Notes under the pieces: model-generated
The model's database searches: none
Told to the model about the DNA's origin: nothing
Seen by the model: the letters and a program-made list of their open reading frames with translations, nothing else
Made by a program: the position numbers and the translations under genes
In this document: piece by piece, positions 10,201-18,593 of the stretch
Position numbering within the stretch: the stretch's first letter is position 1
How the letters are laid out: each line of letters begins with the position of its first letter
NCBI GenBank assembly: GCA_017849575.1
Contig: JAFIGV010000007.1
Coordinates: 62,001-126,000 of the forward strand
Length of the DNA stretch: 64,000 nucleotides
DNA from: Flavipsychrobacter sp.
Lineage (GTDB): Bacteria; Bacteroidota; Bacteroidia; Chitinophagales; Chitinophagaceae
Direction of reading: 5' to 3'

Positions 10201-10856
10201 TGGATGCCATTACTTTTGAAGGGGTGATGAAAGGCAAACAACACAAGTTTACGTTCGTTCTCCGACAAAATATCGTCAAGTTCCAGCAACACCTCTTCTT
10301 TGGTTTTCTGCGAACAATCCGATTCGATGCCAGGCTTTTCGTTTTGATGTAGCCACCACTGGCTGTCCATAATCACCAGCAGCACGTTATCCGTAATGTC
10401 GACCTTCACCGGCCCGGGACATCCACCCTCCGGAAAAAATTTGATATTTTTTCTGGAAATCCGGTCGATATAACGCTGCTGGCGCTGCACGGCGTACCAT
10501 CCGCCTGGCCGGCCATTCATCCAGTCGTGATTACCCGGTATAAAGTATCCTCTGGCATGGGTGCCGTTTACGAGATTTACCTGTGTGTCCAGTACTGCCT
10601 TATACTGCCAGTAGTTTGGAAACTGATCATCTGGCAGCCCCTCGCTGTAAAGATTGTCGCCCAAAAAAACTACTGTGGTCTTTTTGTCGAGCGGCACATA
10701 TCGCCGCACGCCGTCAATAACGGGCTGCTTGCCGTCAACCAAAGCGCCCGCATCGCCTATTAATACTATGCGCGCGGCTATAGTATCGTCGTTTTGCGCT
10801 ACTGAACGCATGGCCCCCAACAAGAGGACCAATACCCATACCGTCAGCTTTTTCAT
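7212..10856 (-). CDS. exported metallophosphoesterase fused to outer-membrane beta-barrel
   Basis: Large exported protein, 1214 aa. A signal peptide (1-20, ending SVA before Q) is followed by a calcineurin-like phosphoesterase domain with D35 in LIGDAG, GDNLY at 66-70, GNHDW at 108-112, AFHHP and NGHEHTLQYF, which carry the two-metal ligands. A long middle region of unknown role follows, and from about residue 850 the chain turns into alternating beta strands ending in LGTRLSFYF, with the terminal aromatic residue expected of an outer-membrane barrel of the BamA/surface-antigen type. This suggests a phosphatase tethered at the outer membrane by its own barrel. The start overlaps the stop of the upstream lipoprotein gene by 4 bp. 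Substrate unknown; polyphosphate or organic phosphate would fit the operon. Confidence 0.87.
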   Translation of the reverse strand: MKKLTVWVLVLLLGAMRSVAQNDDTIAARIVLIGDAGALVDGKQPVIDGVRRYVPLDKKTTVVFLGDNLYSEGLPDDQFPNYWQYKAVLDTQVNLVNGTHARGYFIPGNHDWMNGRPGGWYAVQRQQRYIDRISRKNIKFFPEGGCPGPVKVDITDNVLLVIMDSQWWLHQNEKPGIESDCSQKTKEEVLLELDDILSENERKLVLFAFHHPFKSNGIHGGYYTWKQHLFPFTDLRPNLYIPLPVLGSLYPISRGVFGTPQDIRHPIYQDMVKRVLEVVRRHHYTIIANGHEHTLQYFADSNISTIISGAGCKHTRVSKGRNAEFLASQLGFATLEVSNNKNVTLKFFTCGPDSTGLAFKKDILNFEPPPPMSDTLPRTEPIYTYRDSVYAPASLQYHKTGIFRRSLLGDNYRREWSTPVMFKEFNISTEKGGFTIQGRGGGKQTKSLKLEDKQGNEWALRTLDKDAEKVLPENLRGGPIQDVVQDMISASHPYAPMVVPVLARAAGVIQAKPEVFFVPDDPALGVYRRLFANRICFLERKDPVPRGVKAKSTTHIINEMLEDNDHLVNQHSVLTARLLDVLVADFDRHMDQWKWAVMDTGIGKLYEPIAKDRDQAFFNSDGTIMDWATRKRLSMLRGFRPRIEKVRELGYSARNFDRFFLNRLGEQDWRNAIRKFKEKVTDSVIDAAVRQLPKEIYPISGDTMAARLKSRRADLEGQIMKYYRFLARKVNVTGTNEDEFFHVIGTDTGTQVQVYARKKKSDTSLLVYSRLFDPRVTKEIRLYGLNGEDRFLVEGQKGMRVRLIGGKGIDSFRIEGRMKTLVYDLASGENYLQEGRRTKDRRSNDPSVNDYNINDYDYGITRFPRINLGFNMEDGLLLGVGFWVRTHGFRSHPYESDNKLSTLISPFNEAFNIKYRGEFNNVFRKNDIIISSSFYDPVLNNFFGLGNETERDEDTKMRYYRVRYKYFENDFQVRSRLFTDKLSISIGPSFYHYWMRQDDNKNKIMEHPAALGLDSQSVYGRKTYIGGRLDIDVNNTNSEFYPTRGVAWNTQLRYYAGINNNSTPLWRLQSDMTVYASLADFEKTLVILKLGGGHIFSDQYEFFQALNIGANNYLRGFRKNRFSGKSLAYASVELRYKLLTIRSSILPGSFGVLGFDDIGRVWVAGDQSGKWHNAFGGGVYFLPLDLLSIAATIASSEEATLFNFSLGTRLSFYF

Positions 10857-11719
10857 TTATCCTTTCGAATCGTTTTTTCGTATCTGAATATCAAGATGTT
10901 GGCAGCTCCGTTGTCGGCAGACTCATTGGATATCAAAAGGTCTCCGTTGGGAAGAAAGGTGAGTCCTTCGGGTTGTTTAAATTCCTTGCGCGAAAGATGA
11001 TACACCTTTTTCGCGTGCAGTCCCTCGTCGGCCACAACCAGCATTTTATTGATAGATGAAATGATGAACAACTCCCCTGTGAGCGGGCTGATTGCCGCAG
11101 CAGATGGTTTGAACTTCATTTTGTGCTTGTCCACTAGCTCTGCAATACGGGAAACATTTAGTTTCAGCGGTGGATGCTCGAAGTTTTTGCTGCCGGGGTC
11201 AAATTGAAATGCACTCAGTTCCTTTTTCTTATCCATCTCGCAGTCCTTGCACATCATCACAATCCGGGCAGCTTTCGGATCGTAATAGAGTATCTCGAAC
11301 TCATTTCCCTTGCCGATGCTTTTGAGGGGTTGGTCATGCAGCGCCAGTGTATCGTTAGCAATAAATTTGAAGCTTACGATTCTACCCTCACTGGACAAGA
11401 CGTAAAAAGTGCTGTCGAGTAAAACAAGATCTTCGTAATCGGAACGTGGGGCAAACTTCCACTTTTCGATGTTTTTGGGGTTATTGAGGTAGATCTTATA
11501 CAATAGTCCCGCCTCATCAACAATAGCAAACACACAGGTATCGGGCGCATAGTAGGCAAGACCCGAAATCTCATCCAGCTCCGATGGAAGTTTTATTACC
11601 TCCGGGTGATTGAAATCGTAGCCCTCGGGGCTCTCACTCTTCCCCTTACCGAAACTGCAGCCATAAGTATCGAGCAATAAAAGCAGTGCAAGCAGGGATG
11701 TAAACAATTTATAACCCAT
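10853..11719 (-). CDS. SdiA-regulated-domain lipoprotein-like protein
   Basis: Predicted exported beta-propeller-type protein of the SdiA-regulated family, 288 aa. The ATG at 11719 gives a standard signal sequence (MGYKLFTSLLALLLLL) followed by TYGC, a weak lipobox; the frame stays open to a GTG at 11758, which would put 13 polar residues in front. Family features include the early LPSELDEISGLAYY, later YEDLVLLDSTFYVLSSEGRI, and the ending KQPEGLTFLPNGDLLISNE. These proteins resemble the esterase-like activity-of-phytase fold, so a role in binding or cleaving phosphate esters outside the cell would suit the adjoining phosphatase, but this is inference. It is the first gene of the putative phosphate-signalling operon and overlaps the next gene by 4 bp. 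Confidence 0.78.
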   Translation of the reverse strand: MGYKLFTSLLALLLLLDTYGCSFGKGKSESPEGYDFNHPEVIKLPSELDEISGLAYYAPDTCVFAIVDEAGLLYKIYLNNPKNIEKWKFAPRSDYEDLVLLDSTFYVLSSEGRIVSFKFIANDTLALHDQPLKSIGKGNEFEILYYDPKAARIVMMCKDCEMDKKKELSAFQFDPGSKNFEHPPLKLNVSRIAELVDKHKMKFKPSAAAISPLTGELFIISSINKMLVVADEGLHAKKVYHLSRKEFKQPEGLTFLPNGDLLISNESADNGAANILIFRYEKTIRKDK

Positions 11720-12002
11720 GGAGAGACGAACTGGTTTCTTTGAAAAAAATTCATTCACAACTACTGTTCAATAAAAAACTTCTGCCGACACCCGTTCACG
11801 GCAGCGAAACGGATGAGTTGAGTAAATACTGGCTTTCTCTGAACGCTTGTGGGGAATTTTTGCAACATCGTAGCCCCCTTAGCCATCAGGTTTTCAGTTT
11901 CTACAATTCAATGACACAAATCAGGCGCAAAAGCGCGCTATTCCGTCGCATTTTAAAAACATTGTGAATGATTGAATTATATAATTGCCGTTCTTTGCGC
12001 AC

Positions 12003-13445
12003 ATGAAAAATTGGCTTATTGCAGGGTTGATGTTCTTTGGCGCCGTATCTGGCAGCGCACAGAGCAAGAATCTGGCAGAAGGTGGGTGTGCAACCGTGAC
12101 CACCCCTCAGGAGATGCAGATGATCAAAGACTATTTGTCTTCAAATTTTGCAGCACAGAAGACTACCAACGTGGTTGACTCTGTTCCGCTTTCCATTCAT
12201 ATTGTGTCAAAGACAGACGGCTCCGGCCGATATTTTCTCGACCATTTGCTATCTGTGCTTTGCGACCTGAATACCCGCTACGCACCCATTGGTTTTTACT
12301 TCTACGTGCGCTGGCCTATTCATTACATCAACAATTCTTCATTTTATGACCACAATTATACCGCTGGCTATCAGATGATGAACCAGAACAATGTGGCCAA
12401 TACGGCGAACATTTATTTTGTAAACGACCCCAATGGCGCCTGCGGCTACTATTCTCCGGCTCAGGGTGCCGATGCCATAGCTATCTCGAAAGGATGCGCC
12501 GGTCCAAACAGTACAACCGTCACACACGAGTTGGGTCACTACTTTGGTTTGCCTCACACTTTCTTTGGCTGGGAAAATGGCAATATACCCTCGAACCCGG
12601 AAAAAGTAACCCGCGGAGCAGGTGCTAACTGCAGCTCTGCAGGCGATGGGTTTTGCGATACGGATGCAGACTATCTGAGTGCCCGGTGGAATTGTCCTTA
12701 CACCGGTAATAAATTGGATCAGATGGGCGTACCGTACCATCCGGACAGCTCGCTGTATATGGGCTATTCAGACGATGCCTGTATGAGCCGGTTCAGTCTG
12801 CAACAGAAAGGCGCCATGCAGTTTAAGCTTACTAATTCCCGGGGTTATCTGCTGCAATCGCATGCAACGGGTGCAGCCGTGCTCGATACCCTTCGTATGA
12901 TCTATCCGACCGACACTTTATTTCTGAACCGCCGCCTTGCTGTATGGCATAAGGTTCCGGGAGCAGAATATTATTTTGTTTCGATCACCAGTGGAAACTC
13001 ACTGACGCCAAGGCAGGATACCATTGTTGCAGATACTACACTGATTATTGATGCGCCCATGAACTACAATGTAAAGTATCGCATTACCGTTGCGCCCCTT
13101 TCTTCTGTCAATGTTTGTCGCGCCACCGGTACCAAGATAGATTTCTACAACACCGGCAGTACTACTTCTGTAAACGATCTGGGGGCTACCGCAGGCGCTA
13201 TCGAAGTATTCCCAAATCCGGCCCATCAGTCTGCTACTATCAAAGTGATGCAGGTGCCCTCCGGCAATTATCGCATCTCGGTGCTGAACCTTAGCGGACA
13301 GGAAGTGTACACACAGACCCTACAACATGCAGGAGGCGAAACGAGCATGAGCATACCCACAGCTCAGCTTGCCAATGGCTTATATTTGCTTCGCTTCGTG
13401 GGCGATGCAAGTAATCTGACGCAGAAGCTGATCATCCAACACTAA
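12003..13445 (+). CDS. secreted M43-like zinc metalloprotease with T9SS type A sorting domain
   Basis: Secreted protease, 480 aa. The ATG at 12003 gives a clean signal peptide (MKNWLIAGLM to SGSAQ); an earlier in-frame TTG only adds six residues. The zinc site is HELGHYFGLPH at 175-185, the HExxHxxGxxH pattern of metzincins, and the downstream Cys-rich stretch (NCSSAGDGFCDTDAD) fits the pappalysin/cytophagalysin family M43. The last roughly 80 residues (VFPNPAHQ, then NGLYLLRF and QKLIIQH) are a T9SS type A C-terminal sorting domain, so the enzyme is probably exported across the outer membrane. It is divergent from the SdiA-like gene and is followed by a strong terminator, so it is probably monocistronic. 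Confidence 0.9.
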   Translation: MKNWLIAGLMFFGAVSGSAQSKNLAEGGCATVTTPQEMQMIKDYLSSNFAAQKTTNVVDSVPLSIHIVSKTDGSGRYFLDHLLSVLCDLNTRYAPIGFYFYVRWPIHYINNSSFYDHNYTAGYQMMNQNNVANTANIYFVNDPNGACGYYSPAQGADAIAISKGCAGPNSTTVTHELGHYFGLPHTFFGWENGNIPSNPEKVTRGAGANCSSAGDGFCDTDADYLSARWNCPYTGNKLDQMGVPYHPDSSLYMGYSDDACMSRFSLQQKGAMQFKLTNSRGYLLQSHATGAAVLDTLRMIYPTDTLFLNRRLAVWHKVPGAEYYFVSITSGNSLTPRQDTIVADTTLIIDAPMNYNVKYRITVAPLSSVNVCRATGTKIDFYNTGSTTSVNDLGATAGAIEVFPNPAHQSATIKVMQVPSGNYRISVLNLSGQEVYTQTLQHAGGETSMSIPTAQLANGLYLLRFVGDASNLTQKLIIQH

Positions 13446-13467
13446 CAGAATTTTTTGTACCAACGCC

Positions 13468-13502
13468 AGCGCCGTGTTTTCCCAAGCACGGCGCTTTTGT
13501 TT
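13468..13502 (+). terminator. intrinsic terminator after the M43 protease gene
   Basis: A perfect 9-bp stem, AGCGCCGTG at 13468-13476 with CACGGCGCT at 13487-13495, is followed by a short T-rich tail. It starts 23 bp after the protease stop codon. Confidence 0.85.
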
Positions 13503-13678
13503 GCTCCCATTACCGCCCATATAGCAGCTCATTCCTTAAAAAGCGGCTTTATTTTTCTCAGAGCCTTCAACGGTCGAAAAGCGATTCATATTAAACTAGC
13601 AATCTGTGCTACGGTTCCGCTATAACGATTTCGTTTCCCGTTGGTAAGAATTAACTTCGCAGGCAAATTTCCTGCAGC

Positions 13679-14269
13679 TTGGATCAGAAAAAGATCGTCA
13701 TCATCACTGCCCCGTCAGGTTCGGGCAAAACCACGCTGGTAAAAAGACTCCTCACCGCTTGTCCGCAACTGGCTTTTTCTGTTTCGGCCTGCACGCGGCA
13801 GCCGCGCGCTAATGAGCAACATGGCAAAGACTATTATTTTTTTGCGGAAGATGCTTTTAGAAAAATGATTGATGAAGGAGCCTTTGTTGAGTGGGAAATG
13901 GTGTACACCGGAAAATACTATGGTACACTTCGCTCCGAACTTGAACGCATATGGGAAAAAGAACAGCACCCGCTTGTGGACATTGATGTGCGCGGAGCAT
14001 TGGCCATTCATGAAGCCTTTCCTGAAAATTCGATGAGTATTTTTATTGAGGCACCTTCGCTGGAGGAACTGCGGCGCCGACTGAGGCTGAGGGGCACAGA
14101 AACACCGCAAAGCCTTGAAGAGCGCGTGACCAAGGCCGAACATGAACTTGTCTTTGCAGATCAATTCGATAAAATCATTGTGAACGACAATCTGGAAGAG
14201 GCTACCCGCGAACTGGTAAATACCGTAAATCAATTTCTTGCGACCGGAAAGGTCGCAGACACCCGGTAA
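13679..14269 (+). CDS. gmk: guanylate kinase
   Basis: Phosphorylates GMP to GDP with ATP. The 196-aa length and motifs fit: P-loop APSGSGKTT at 10-18, then SACTRQPRANEQHGKDYYF and FVEWEMVYTGKYYGT, which contact GMP, and the lid RLRLRGTETPQSLEER. The frame has no ATG near its start; a TTG at 13679 puts the N-terminus (MDQKKIVIITAPSGSG) exactly where other Gmk proteins begin. An in-frame stop at 13652-13654 rules out a longer form. It precedes mnmH by 19 bp and may be co-transcribed with the selenium genes. Confidence 0.95.
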   Translation: MDQKKIVIITAPSGSGKTTLVKRLLTACPQLAFSVSACTRQPRANEQHGKDYYFFAEDAFRKMIDEGAFVEWEMVYTGKYYGTLRSELERIWEKEQHPLVDIDVRGALAIHEAFPENSMSIFIEAPSLEELRRRLRLRGTETPQSLEERVTKAEHELVFADQFDKIIVNDNLEEATRELVNTVNQFLATGKVADTR

Positions 14270-14288
14270 AAGACCAATCTAAATATTT

Positions 14289-15353
14289 ATGTCCGCAGAA
14301 AAAATTTCAGTACCGGATTTTCTACGCCGGGCGCAATCTGCGCCGGTGCTGGATGTACGGAGTCCGGCTGAATATATACACGCGCATATACCCGGAGCGG
14401 TATCTATGCCTTTGTTCTCGGATGAAGAAAGAAAACAGGTAGGCACACTCTATAAGCAAACCAGCCGCGAAGAGGCGATAAAAGCTGGTCTCGACTTTTT
14501 TGGGCCGAAGATGCGCAGCATAGTGGAACAAGCCGAAATACTGCTTAAAAAATCCAGGCAAAAAACCTTATTGGTACACTGCTGGCGCGGAGGAATGCGC
14601 AGCGGAGCCGTAGCCTGGTTGTTGAATCTTTATGGCTTTGAAGTCTTCGTGCTCGAAGGTGGCTACAAAGCCTTTCGCAACTGGGTGCTGGATCAGTTTA
14701 AAAAAGACCATCCGTTTCAGCTCATTGGTGGTCATACGGGCTCGGGAAAAACAGAGGTACTGAAACATCTTTCGCAATCCGGTCGACGGATGATAGACCT
14801 CGAGGCCCTTGCCTGCCATAAGGGGTCGGCATTTGGTGGACTGGACCGGGCGCCCCAACCTTCTGCAGAAATGTTTGAGAATCTGGTGGCTTTACAACTG
14901 GCGAAGTTTATGTGGGAAGATCCTCAGGAAGCAATCTGGATAGAAGATGAAAGCCAGCGTATCGGCAATATCAATATGCCGTCTGAACTGTGGAACGGTT
15001 TTCGGTCGAAACCTCTCTACTTTCTGGACATTCCCTTCGAAGAACGACTGGCATTTGTACTACAGGAGTATGGGGGTTATAGCAAAGAAGCCTTGATCAA
15101 TGCCATTGTAAGGATTCAGAAAAGACTTGGAGGACTCGAGACCAAAACCGCGGTCAACTGCCTGCTGGAGAATGACTTCAGAGGCTGCTTTGCGATACTC
15201 CTGAAATACTACGACAAACACTACCAAAAGGCCTTACAAAACCGGCCACAACTGGAGGAGGTACTGGTAAGAATACCGTTGGCCGGAGTAGATCCGCAGC
15301 GCAACGCCTCTGTATTGATCAACCTGTTTAATGAACGACATGGAAACAAATGA
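14289..15353 (+). CDS. mnmH: tRNA 2-selenouridine synthase
   Basis: Converts the wobble base (c)mnm5s2U34 of certain tRNAs to its 2-selenouridine form, using selenophosphate and passing through a geranylated intermediate. The protein (354 aa) has an N-terminal rhodanese domain with LDVRSPAEYIHAHIPGA and the active cysteine C98 in HCWRGGMRSG, followed by a P-loop GGHTGSGKT at 147-155. Its 3' end overlaps selD by 23 bp, or by 14 bp if selD starts at its second ATG. The selenium donor and the user enzyme are therefore encoded together, a known pairing for organisms that use selenium in tRNA. Confidence 0.95.
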   Translation: MSAEKISVPDFLRRAQSAPVLDVRSPAEYIHAHIPGAVSMPLFSDEERKQVGTLYKQTSREEAIKAGLDFFGPKMRSIVEQAEILLKKSRQKTLLVHCWRGGMRSGAVAWLLNLYGFEVFVLEGGYKAFRNWVLDQFKKDHPFQLIGGHTGSGKTEVLKHLSQSGRRMIDLEALACHKGSAFGGLDRAPQPSAEMFENLVALQLAKFMWEDPQEAIWIEDESQRIGNINMPSELWNGFRSKPLYFLDIPFEERLAFVLQEYGGYSKEALINAIVRIQKRLGGLETKTAVNCLLENDFRGCFAILLKYYDKHYQKALQNRPQLEEVLVRIPLAGVDPQRNASVLINLFNERHGNK

Positions 15354-16410
15354 GCAAGATATTGAACTTACAGCCTTTGCCCATGGTTCAGGATGCGGCT
15401 GTAAAATTGCTCCTGCAGTCTTACAGGAGATTCTGAAAACGAAAGACGTTCGGCCTGCCCATCCGGCGCTTCTGGTAGGCAACGATAGTAATGATGATGC
15501 CGCAGTATATCAGATTAATGAAGACGAGGCCTTAATCAGCACTACAGACTTTTTTACGCCCGTGGTGGACGATCCTTTTCTTTTCGGGAAGATAGCCGCT
15601 GCCAATTCTGTGAGCGATGTGTATGCTATGGGAGGCACACCTCTGATAGCACTGTCGGTTTTCGGATTTCCGGTAGATGCGCTCCCTATATCTGCTGCGC
15701 AAAAAATTATAGAAGGAGCTCAGGCGGTGTGCCGCGAGGTGAACATTCCTCTGGCCGGTGGTCATAGCATCGACAGCAAGGAGCCCATCTTCGGACTGGC
15801 GGTAACCGGAAGCGTAAAAACCGCACACATCAAGCGCAACAACACTGCACGCGAAGGCGATTTACTCCTGCTCACCAAGCCTTTAGGGACGGGCATACTG
15901 GCTGCTGCACACAAAAGGAAGGTGCTGGAACCAGAACATTATGAGGAATGGATCAAGGTGTTGACGCATGTGAACAGTCTTGGATCAGCACTTGGACCAA
16001 TAGACGAAGTTCACGCGCTCACCGATGTCACCGGATTCGGCTTATTAGGGCACGTTCATGAAATGGCTGCCGGCAGCGGACTAAGTGCCGAAATATACTA
16101 CGATGCCCTGCCTGTTCTTGAAAGCGCGCGGGGATATGCAGCACAACGGGTGGTGCCGGATGCTACCTACCGTAACTGGAATGCCTATAACAAAGACGTG
16201 AAATTTGCAGCCGGTGTTCCCGTCATGGAAGCCTTCACCCTTTTGCCCGATCCACAGACAAACGGAGGTCTTCTGATTTCGGTTGCGCCAGCCGCGTGGG
16301 AAACACTTGAAGAATTGTTACGCAGCAGGGGCTATCAGCATCATTTGCAACCCATTGGCAAGATGACCGCGCCATCGGAAGCAAGCATAAACGTGATGCT
16401 GAAGCCCTGA
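15331..16410 (+). CDS. selD: selenide, water dikinase (selenophosphate synthetase)
   Basis: Makes selenophosphate from selenide and ATP. The 359-aa protein carries the catalytic segment GSGCGCKIAP, with C22 at the place of the E. coli active Cys17 and K25 next to it, so it is the ordinary Cys form, not a selenocysteine form. The ATP-binding AIRS-type core (GNDSNDDAAVYQ, GGTPLIALSVFGFP, DVTGFGLLGHVHEM) is intact. ATG codons at 15331 and 15340 are both possible starts; the first is used here. The overlap with mnmH points to coupled translation and to tRNA selenation as the main use. No selA, selB or tRNA-Sec was seen in the window. Confidence 0.96.
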   Translation: MNDMETNEQDIELTAFAHGSGCGCKIAPAVLQEILKTKDVRPAHPALLVGNDSNDDAAVYQINEDEALISTTDFFTPVVDDPFLFGKIAAANSVSDVYAMGGTPLIALSVFGFPVDALPISAAQKIIEGAQAVCREVNIPLAGGHSIDSKEPIFGLAVTGSVKTAHIKRNNTAREGDLLLLTKPLGTGILAAAHKRKVLEPEHYEEWIKVLTHVNSLGSALGPIDEVHALTDVTGFGLLGHVHEMAAGSGLSAEIYYDALPVLESARGYAAQRVVPDATYRNWNAYNKDVKFAAGVPVMEAFTLLPDPQTNGGLLISVAPAAWETLEELLRSRGYQHHLQPIGKMTAPSEASINVMLKP

Positions 16411-16444
16411 GTTTTCAGCGCCATTCTTTCGTCGAGGCAGTTTA

Positions 16445-18325
16445 CTATCGGTCCGGCTCCTTGTAACCTACAATTTCATCGAGCGTCATTTGGGCCAGAG
16501 GGTGATAGTTGGGTCGGTACTGACGATACAACTCCCTGGCCATATTTTGCTGACCGCTCTTCATCATTTCTTCATACAGTGGTTCAATAAATTTTCTTCG
16601 CCCAACCTCACTAAGAAATGTTTGCATTTCGGGGTAAGCTGCCTCATAATGAGCAGCAAGAGACATGACGAACCAGAGATCGGCAATTTCGCTGTTTCCA
16701 CTTTGTGTAAAATGAAACGCCTGATCGAGACGGGTCATTTCCTCCTGGGGAAGTGGCCTGGGAAGCCCGCGAAGGAAATGCAACCATTCGTGTGTCGTCC
16801 AGCCCTGCGTTGTCAACTCCGCCGGGGTCGTACCTTTCAAAAACTTCCCTCGCTGTTCATCCACTTTTTCAAACCGATCCTGATCTACACGAGGAACATT
16901 GGAGGGAATACCCGTACCATAAACCCATTCGTTGACCCTCAGTTTTGCGGCAAGCTCTTTGTCTCCTTTGATCAGATGACTGTCGAGGTAACTCAGAAAA
17001 TCTCGGGTGTTCATGGTCTTAAAAGCATGCTCATCAAAATAGTGGCGTAAAAAGCTATCGAAGCGTTGGCGACCTACATTGTTCTCAATCAGTTTGAGGA
17101 AGTGTGCGCCTTTTTCATAGGCTATATCGGTAAGGCCATCATCAGGGTCGCGGCCTGTCAGGTCGAGTTTCAACCGGGTATCTTTGCTGTCTTTCCCAAT
17201 CCGGTCAACTTCTGCCACGAGGTCCTGATAGCCCAGTTCCCAAAGCATGTCCGCATAGCCCTTATCATTCATCGCTTCCGAAATTCTTCGTTCGAAGTAC
17301 ATTGTAAATCCTTCGTTCAACCAGAAATCATTCCAGGTGGCGTTGGTTACCAGGTTGCCGCTCCAGCTATGGGCAAGCTCATGTGCAATCAGATTTACAA
17401 GCGAACGATCGCCGGCAATGATGGTCGGAGTGGCGAACGTGAGCCTGGGATTTTCCATGCCCCCAATCGGGAAGCCTGGTGGCAGGACGAGCACATCGTA
17501 GCGACCCCAGCGGTAAGGTCCGTACAAACTTTCTGCGGTAGTGACCATGCGCCCAAGATCTGCAAGTTCGTGGGCAGCCTTATCTATCATAGACGGCTCG
17601 GCATAGACGCCTGTACGTGCATCTACGGCACGAAAACGGAGATCGCCCACGGCAAGTGCCAGCAGGTAGGCCGGAACCGGCAAATCCATTTCAAAATGAT
17701 AAATGCCACTATCATTTTTTTGCTGCGGATTACTCGCACTCATCAGCGCCATAAGATGCGCAGGCACGGACACTCGTGCATTGTAGGTAAACCTTATGCC
17801 CGGGCCATCAGGGGCAGGTATCCACGAGCGTGCATAAATAGATTCGGACTGGGTATAAAGAAAAGGATGGCTCTTGCTCAGGGTTTGCTCCGGTGTCAGC
17901 CATTGCAGCGCACGGGCATTCCGGCCAGTCTTGTAAAATATCGTCAGCTTTTCGGTCTCGTTGGTGATAGGAATAGCAAGTACCTGTCCCAGATGTGGAA
18001 CAAAACTGCCTAGCCTGAAAGAGGCAGTCCGACCATCAACCTTTACACTATCAATGGTAAGATCATAAGTATCCAACAGAATAGAATCTGTATGCTTTTC
18101 GTTCGCGATCGTCCAGGTAGCACTACCAGCAATTTCTCGTTTTTTAAAATCTACTGCAATATCCAGATCGAGGTGCTTAATGCTTACCCGATCTGCATTC
18201 GATTGTGTATGTAAATCTTTGACGACTGTGCTATCGGCAACCGTGTTGTGATCTTCAATGGAGGCAGTGTTTTGACAGGAAGCTAAAAAGACGCCGGTGG
18301 CGAGTACTAAGAAATAATGTTTCAT
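16445..18325 (-). CDS. M1 family metallopeptidase, predicted lipoprotein
   Basis: Zinc aminopeptidase of the M1/LTA4H-like family, 626 aa from the ATG at 18325, which gives a lipoprotein signal with lipobox FLASC (C17). The exopeptidase motif GGMEN is at 288-292 and the zinc site HELAHSW with H315, E316 and H319, with E338 in NEGF as third ligand; a C-terminal ARM-type helical region follows. It probably trims peptides in the periplasm or at the cell surface. It is convergent with selD (34 bp apart). A TAGTTTTG element (18406-18399 on the minus strand) lies 74 bp upstream of the start, without a clear -33 box. Confidence 0.93.
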   Translation of the reverse strand: MKHYFLVLATGVFLASCQNTASIEDHNTVADSTVVKDLHTQSNADRVSIKHLDLDIAVDFKKREIAGSATWTIANEKHTDSILLDTYDLTIDSVKVDGRTASFRLGSFVPHLGQVLAIPITNETEKLTIFYKTGRNARALQWLTPEQTLSKSHPFLYTQSESIYARSWIPAPDGPGIRFTYNARVSVPAHLMALMSASNPQQKNDSGIYHFEMDLPVPAYLLALAVGDLRFRAVDARTGVYAEPSMIDKAAHELADLGRMVTTAESLYGPYRWGRYDVLVLPPGFPIGGMENPRLTFATPTIIAGDRSLVNLIAHELAHSWSGNLVTNATWNDFWLNEGFTMYFERRISEAMNDKGYADMLWELGYQDLVAEVDRIGKDSKDTRLKLDLTGRDPDDGLTDIAYEKGAHFLKLIENNVGRQRFDSFLRHYFDEHAFKTMNTRDFLSYLDSHLIKGDKELAAKLRVNEWVYGTGIPSNVPRVDQDRFEKVDEQRGKFLKGTTPAELTTQGWTTHEWLHFLRGLPRPLPQEEMTRLDQAFHFTQSGNSEIADLWFVMSLAAHYEAAYPEMQTFLSEVGRRKFIEPLYEEMMKSGQQNMARELYRQYRPNYHPLAQMTLDEIVGYKEPDR

Positions 18326-18593
18326 CCTCTGAGTAAAATTGTATTCAGGCACGTGTGTTTCCGCACACCTGTTGTTGTGTTCACAAATATCTTCCCTCCA
18401 AAACTAAGCAAATGCCCATGAGTACGCATGCTACTTGATCGTGCAGTTTCAGGATTGTGATCCTTAAGAAACCTCGAAGCCAAATGAGTTTATGCACGAT
18501 TGAGCAGTCCAGGTGCTGCCCAACCGACTAAAAAAGATCAAAACAACATTGCAAAAAAGAATTCCGGAAGTCTTGGACTATGAAAAACGAAAG

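Noticed and set aside
17066-18013. 315-codon open frame on the plus strand inside the M1 peptidase gene
   Set aside because: Antisense to a gene with complete catalytic motifs; its translation shows no family features.
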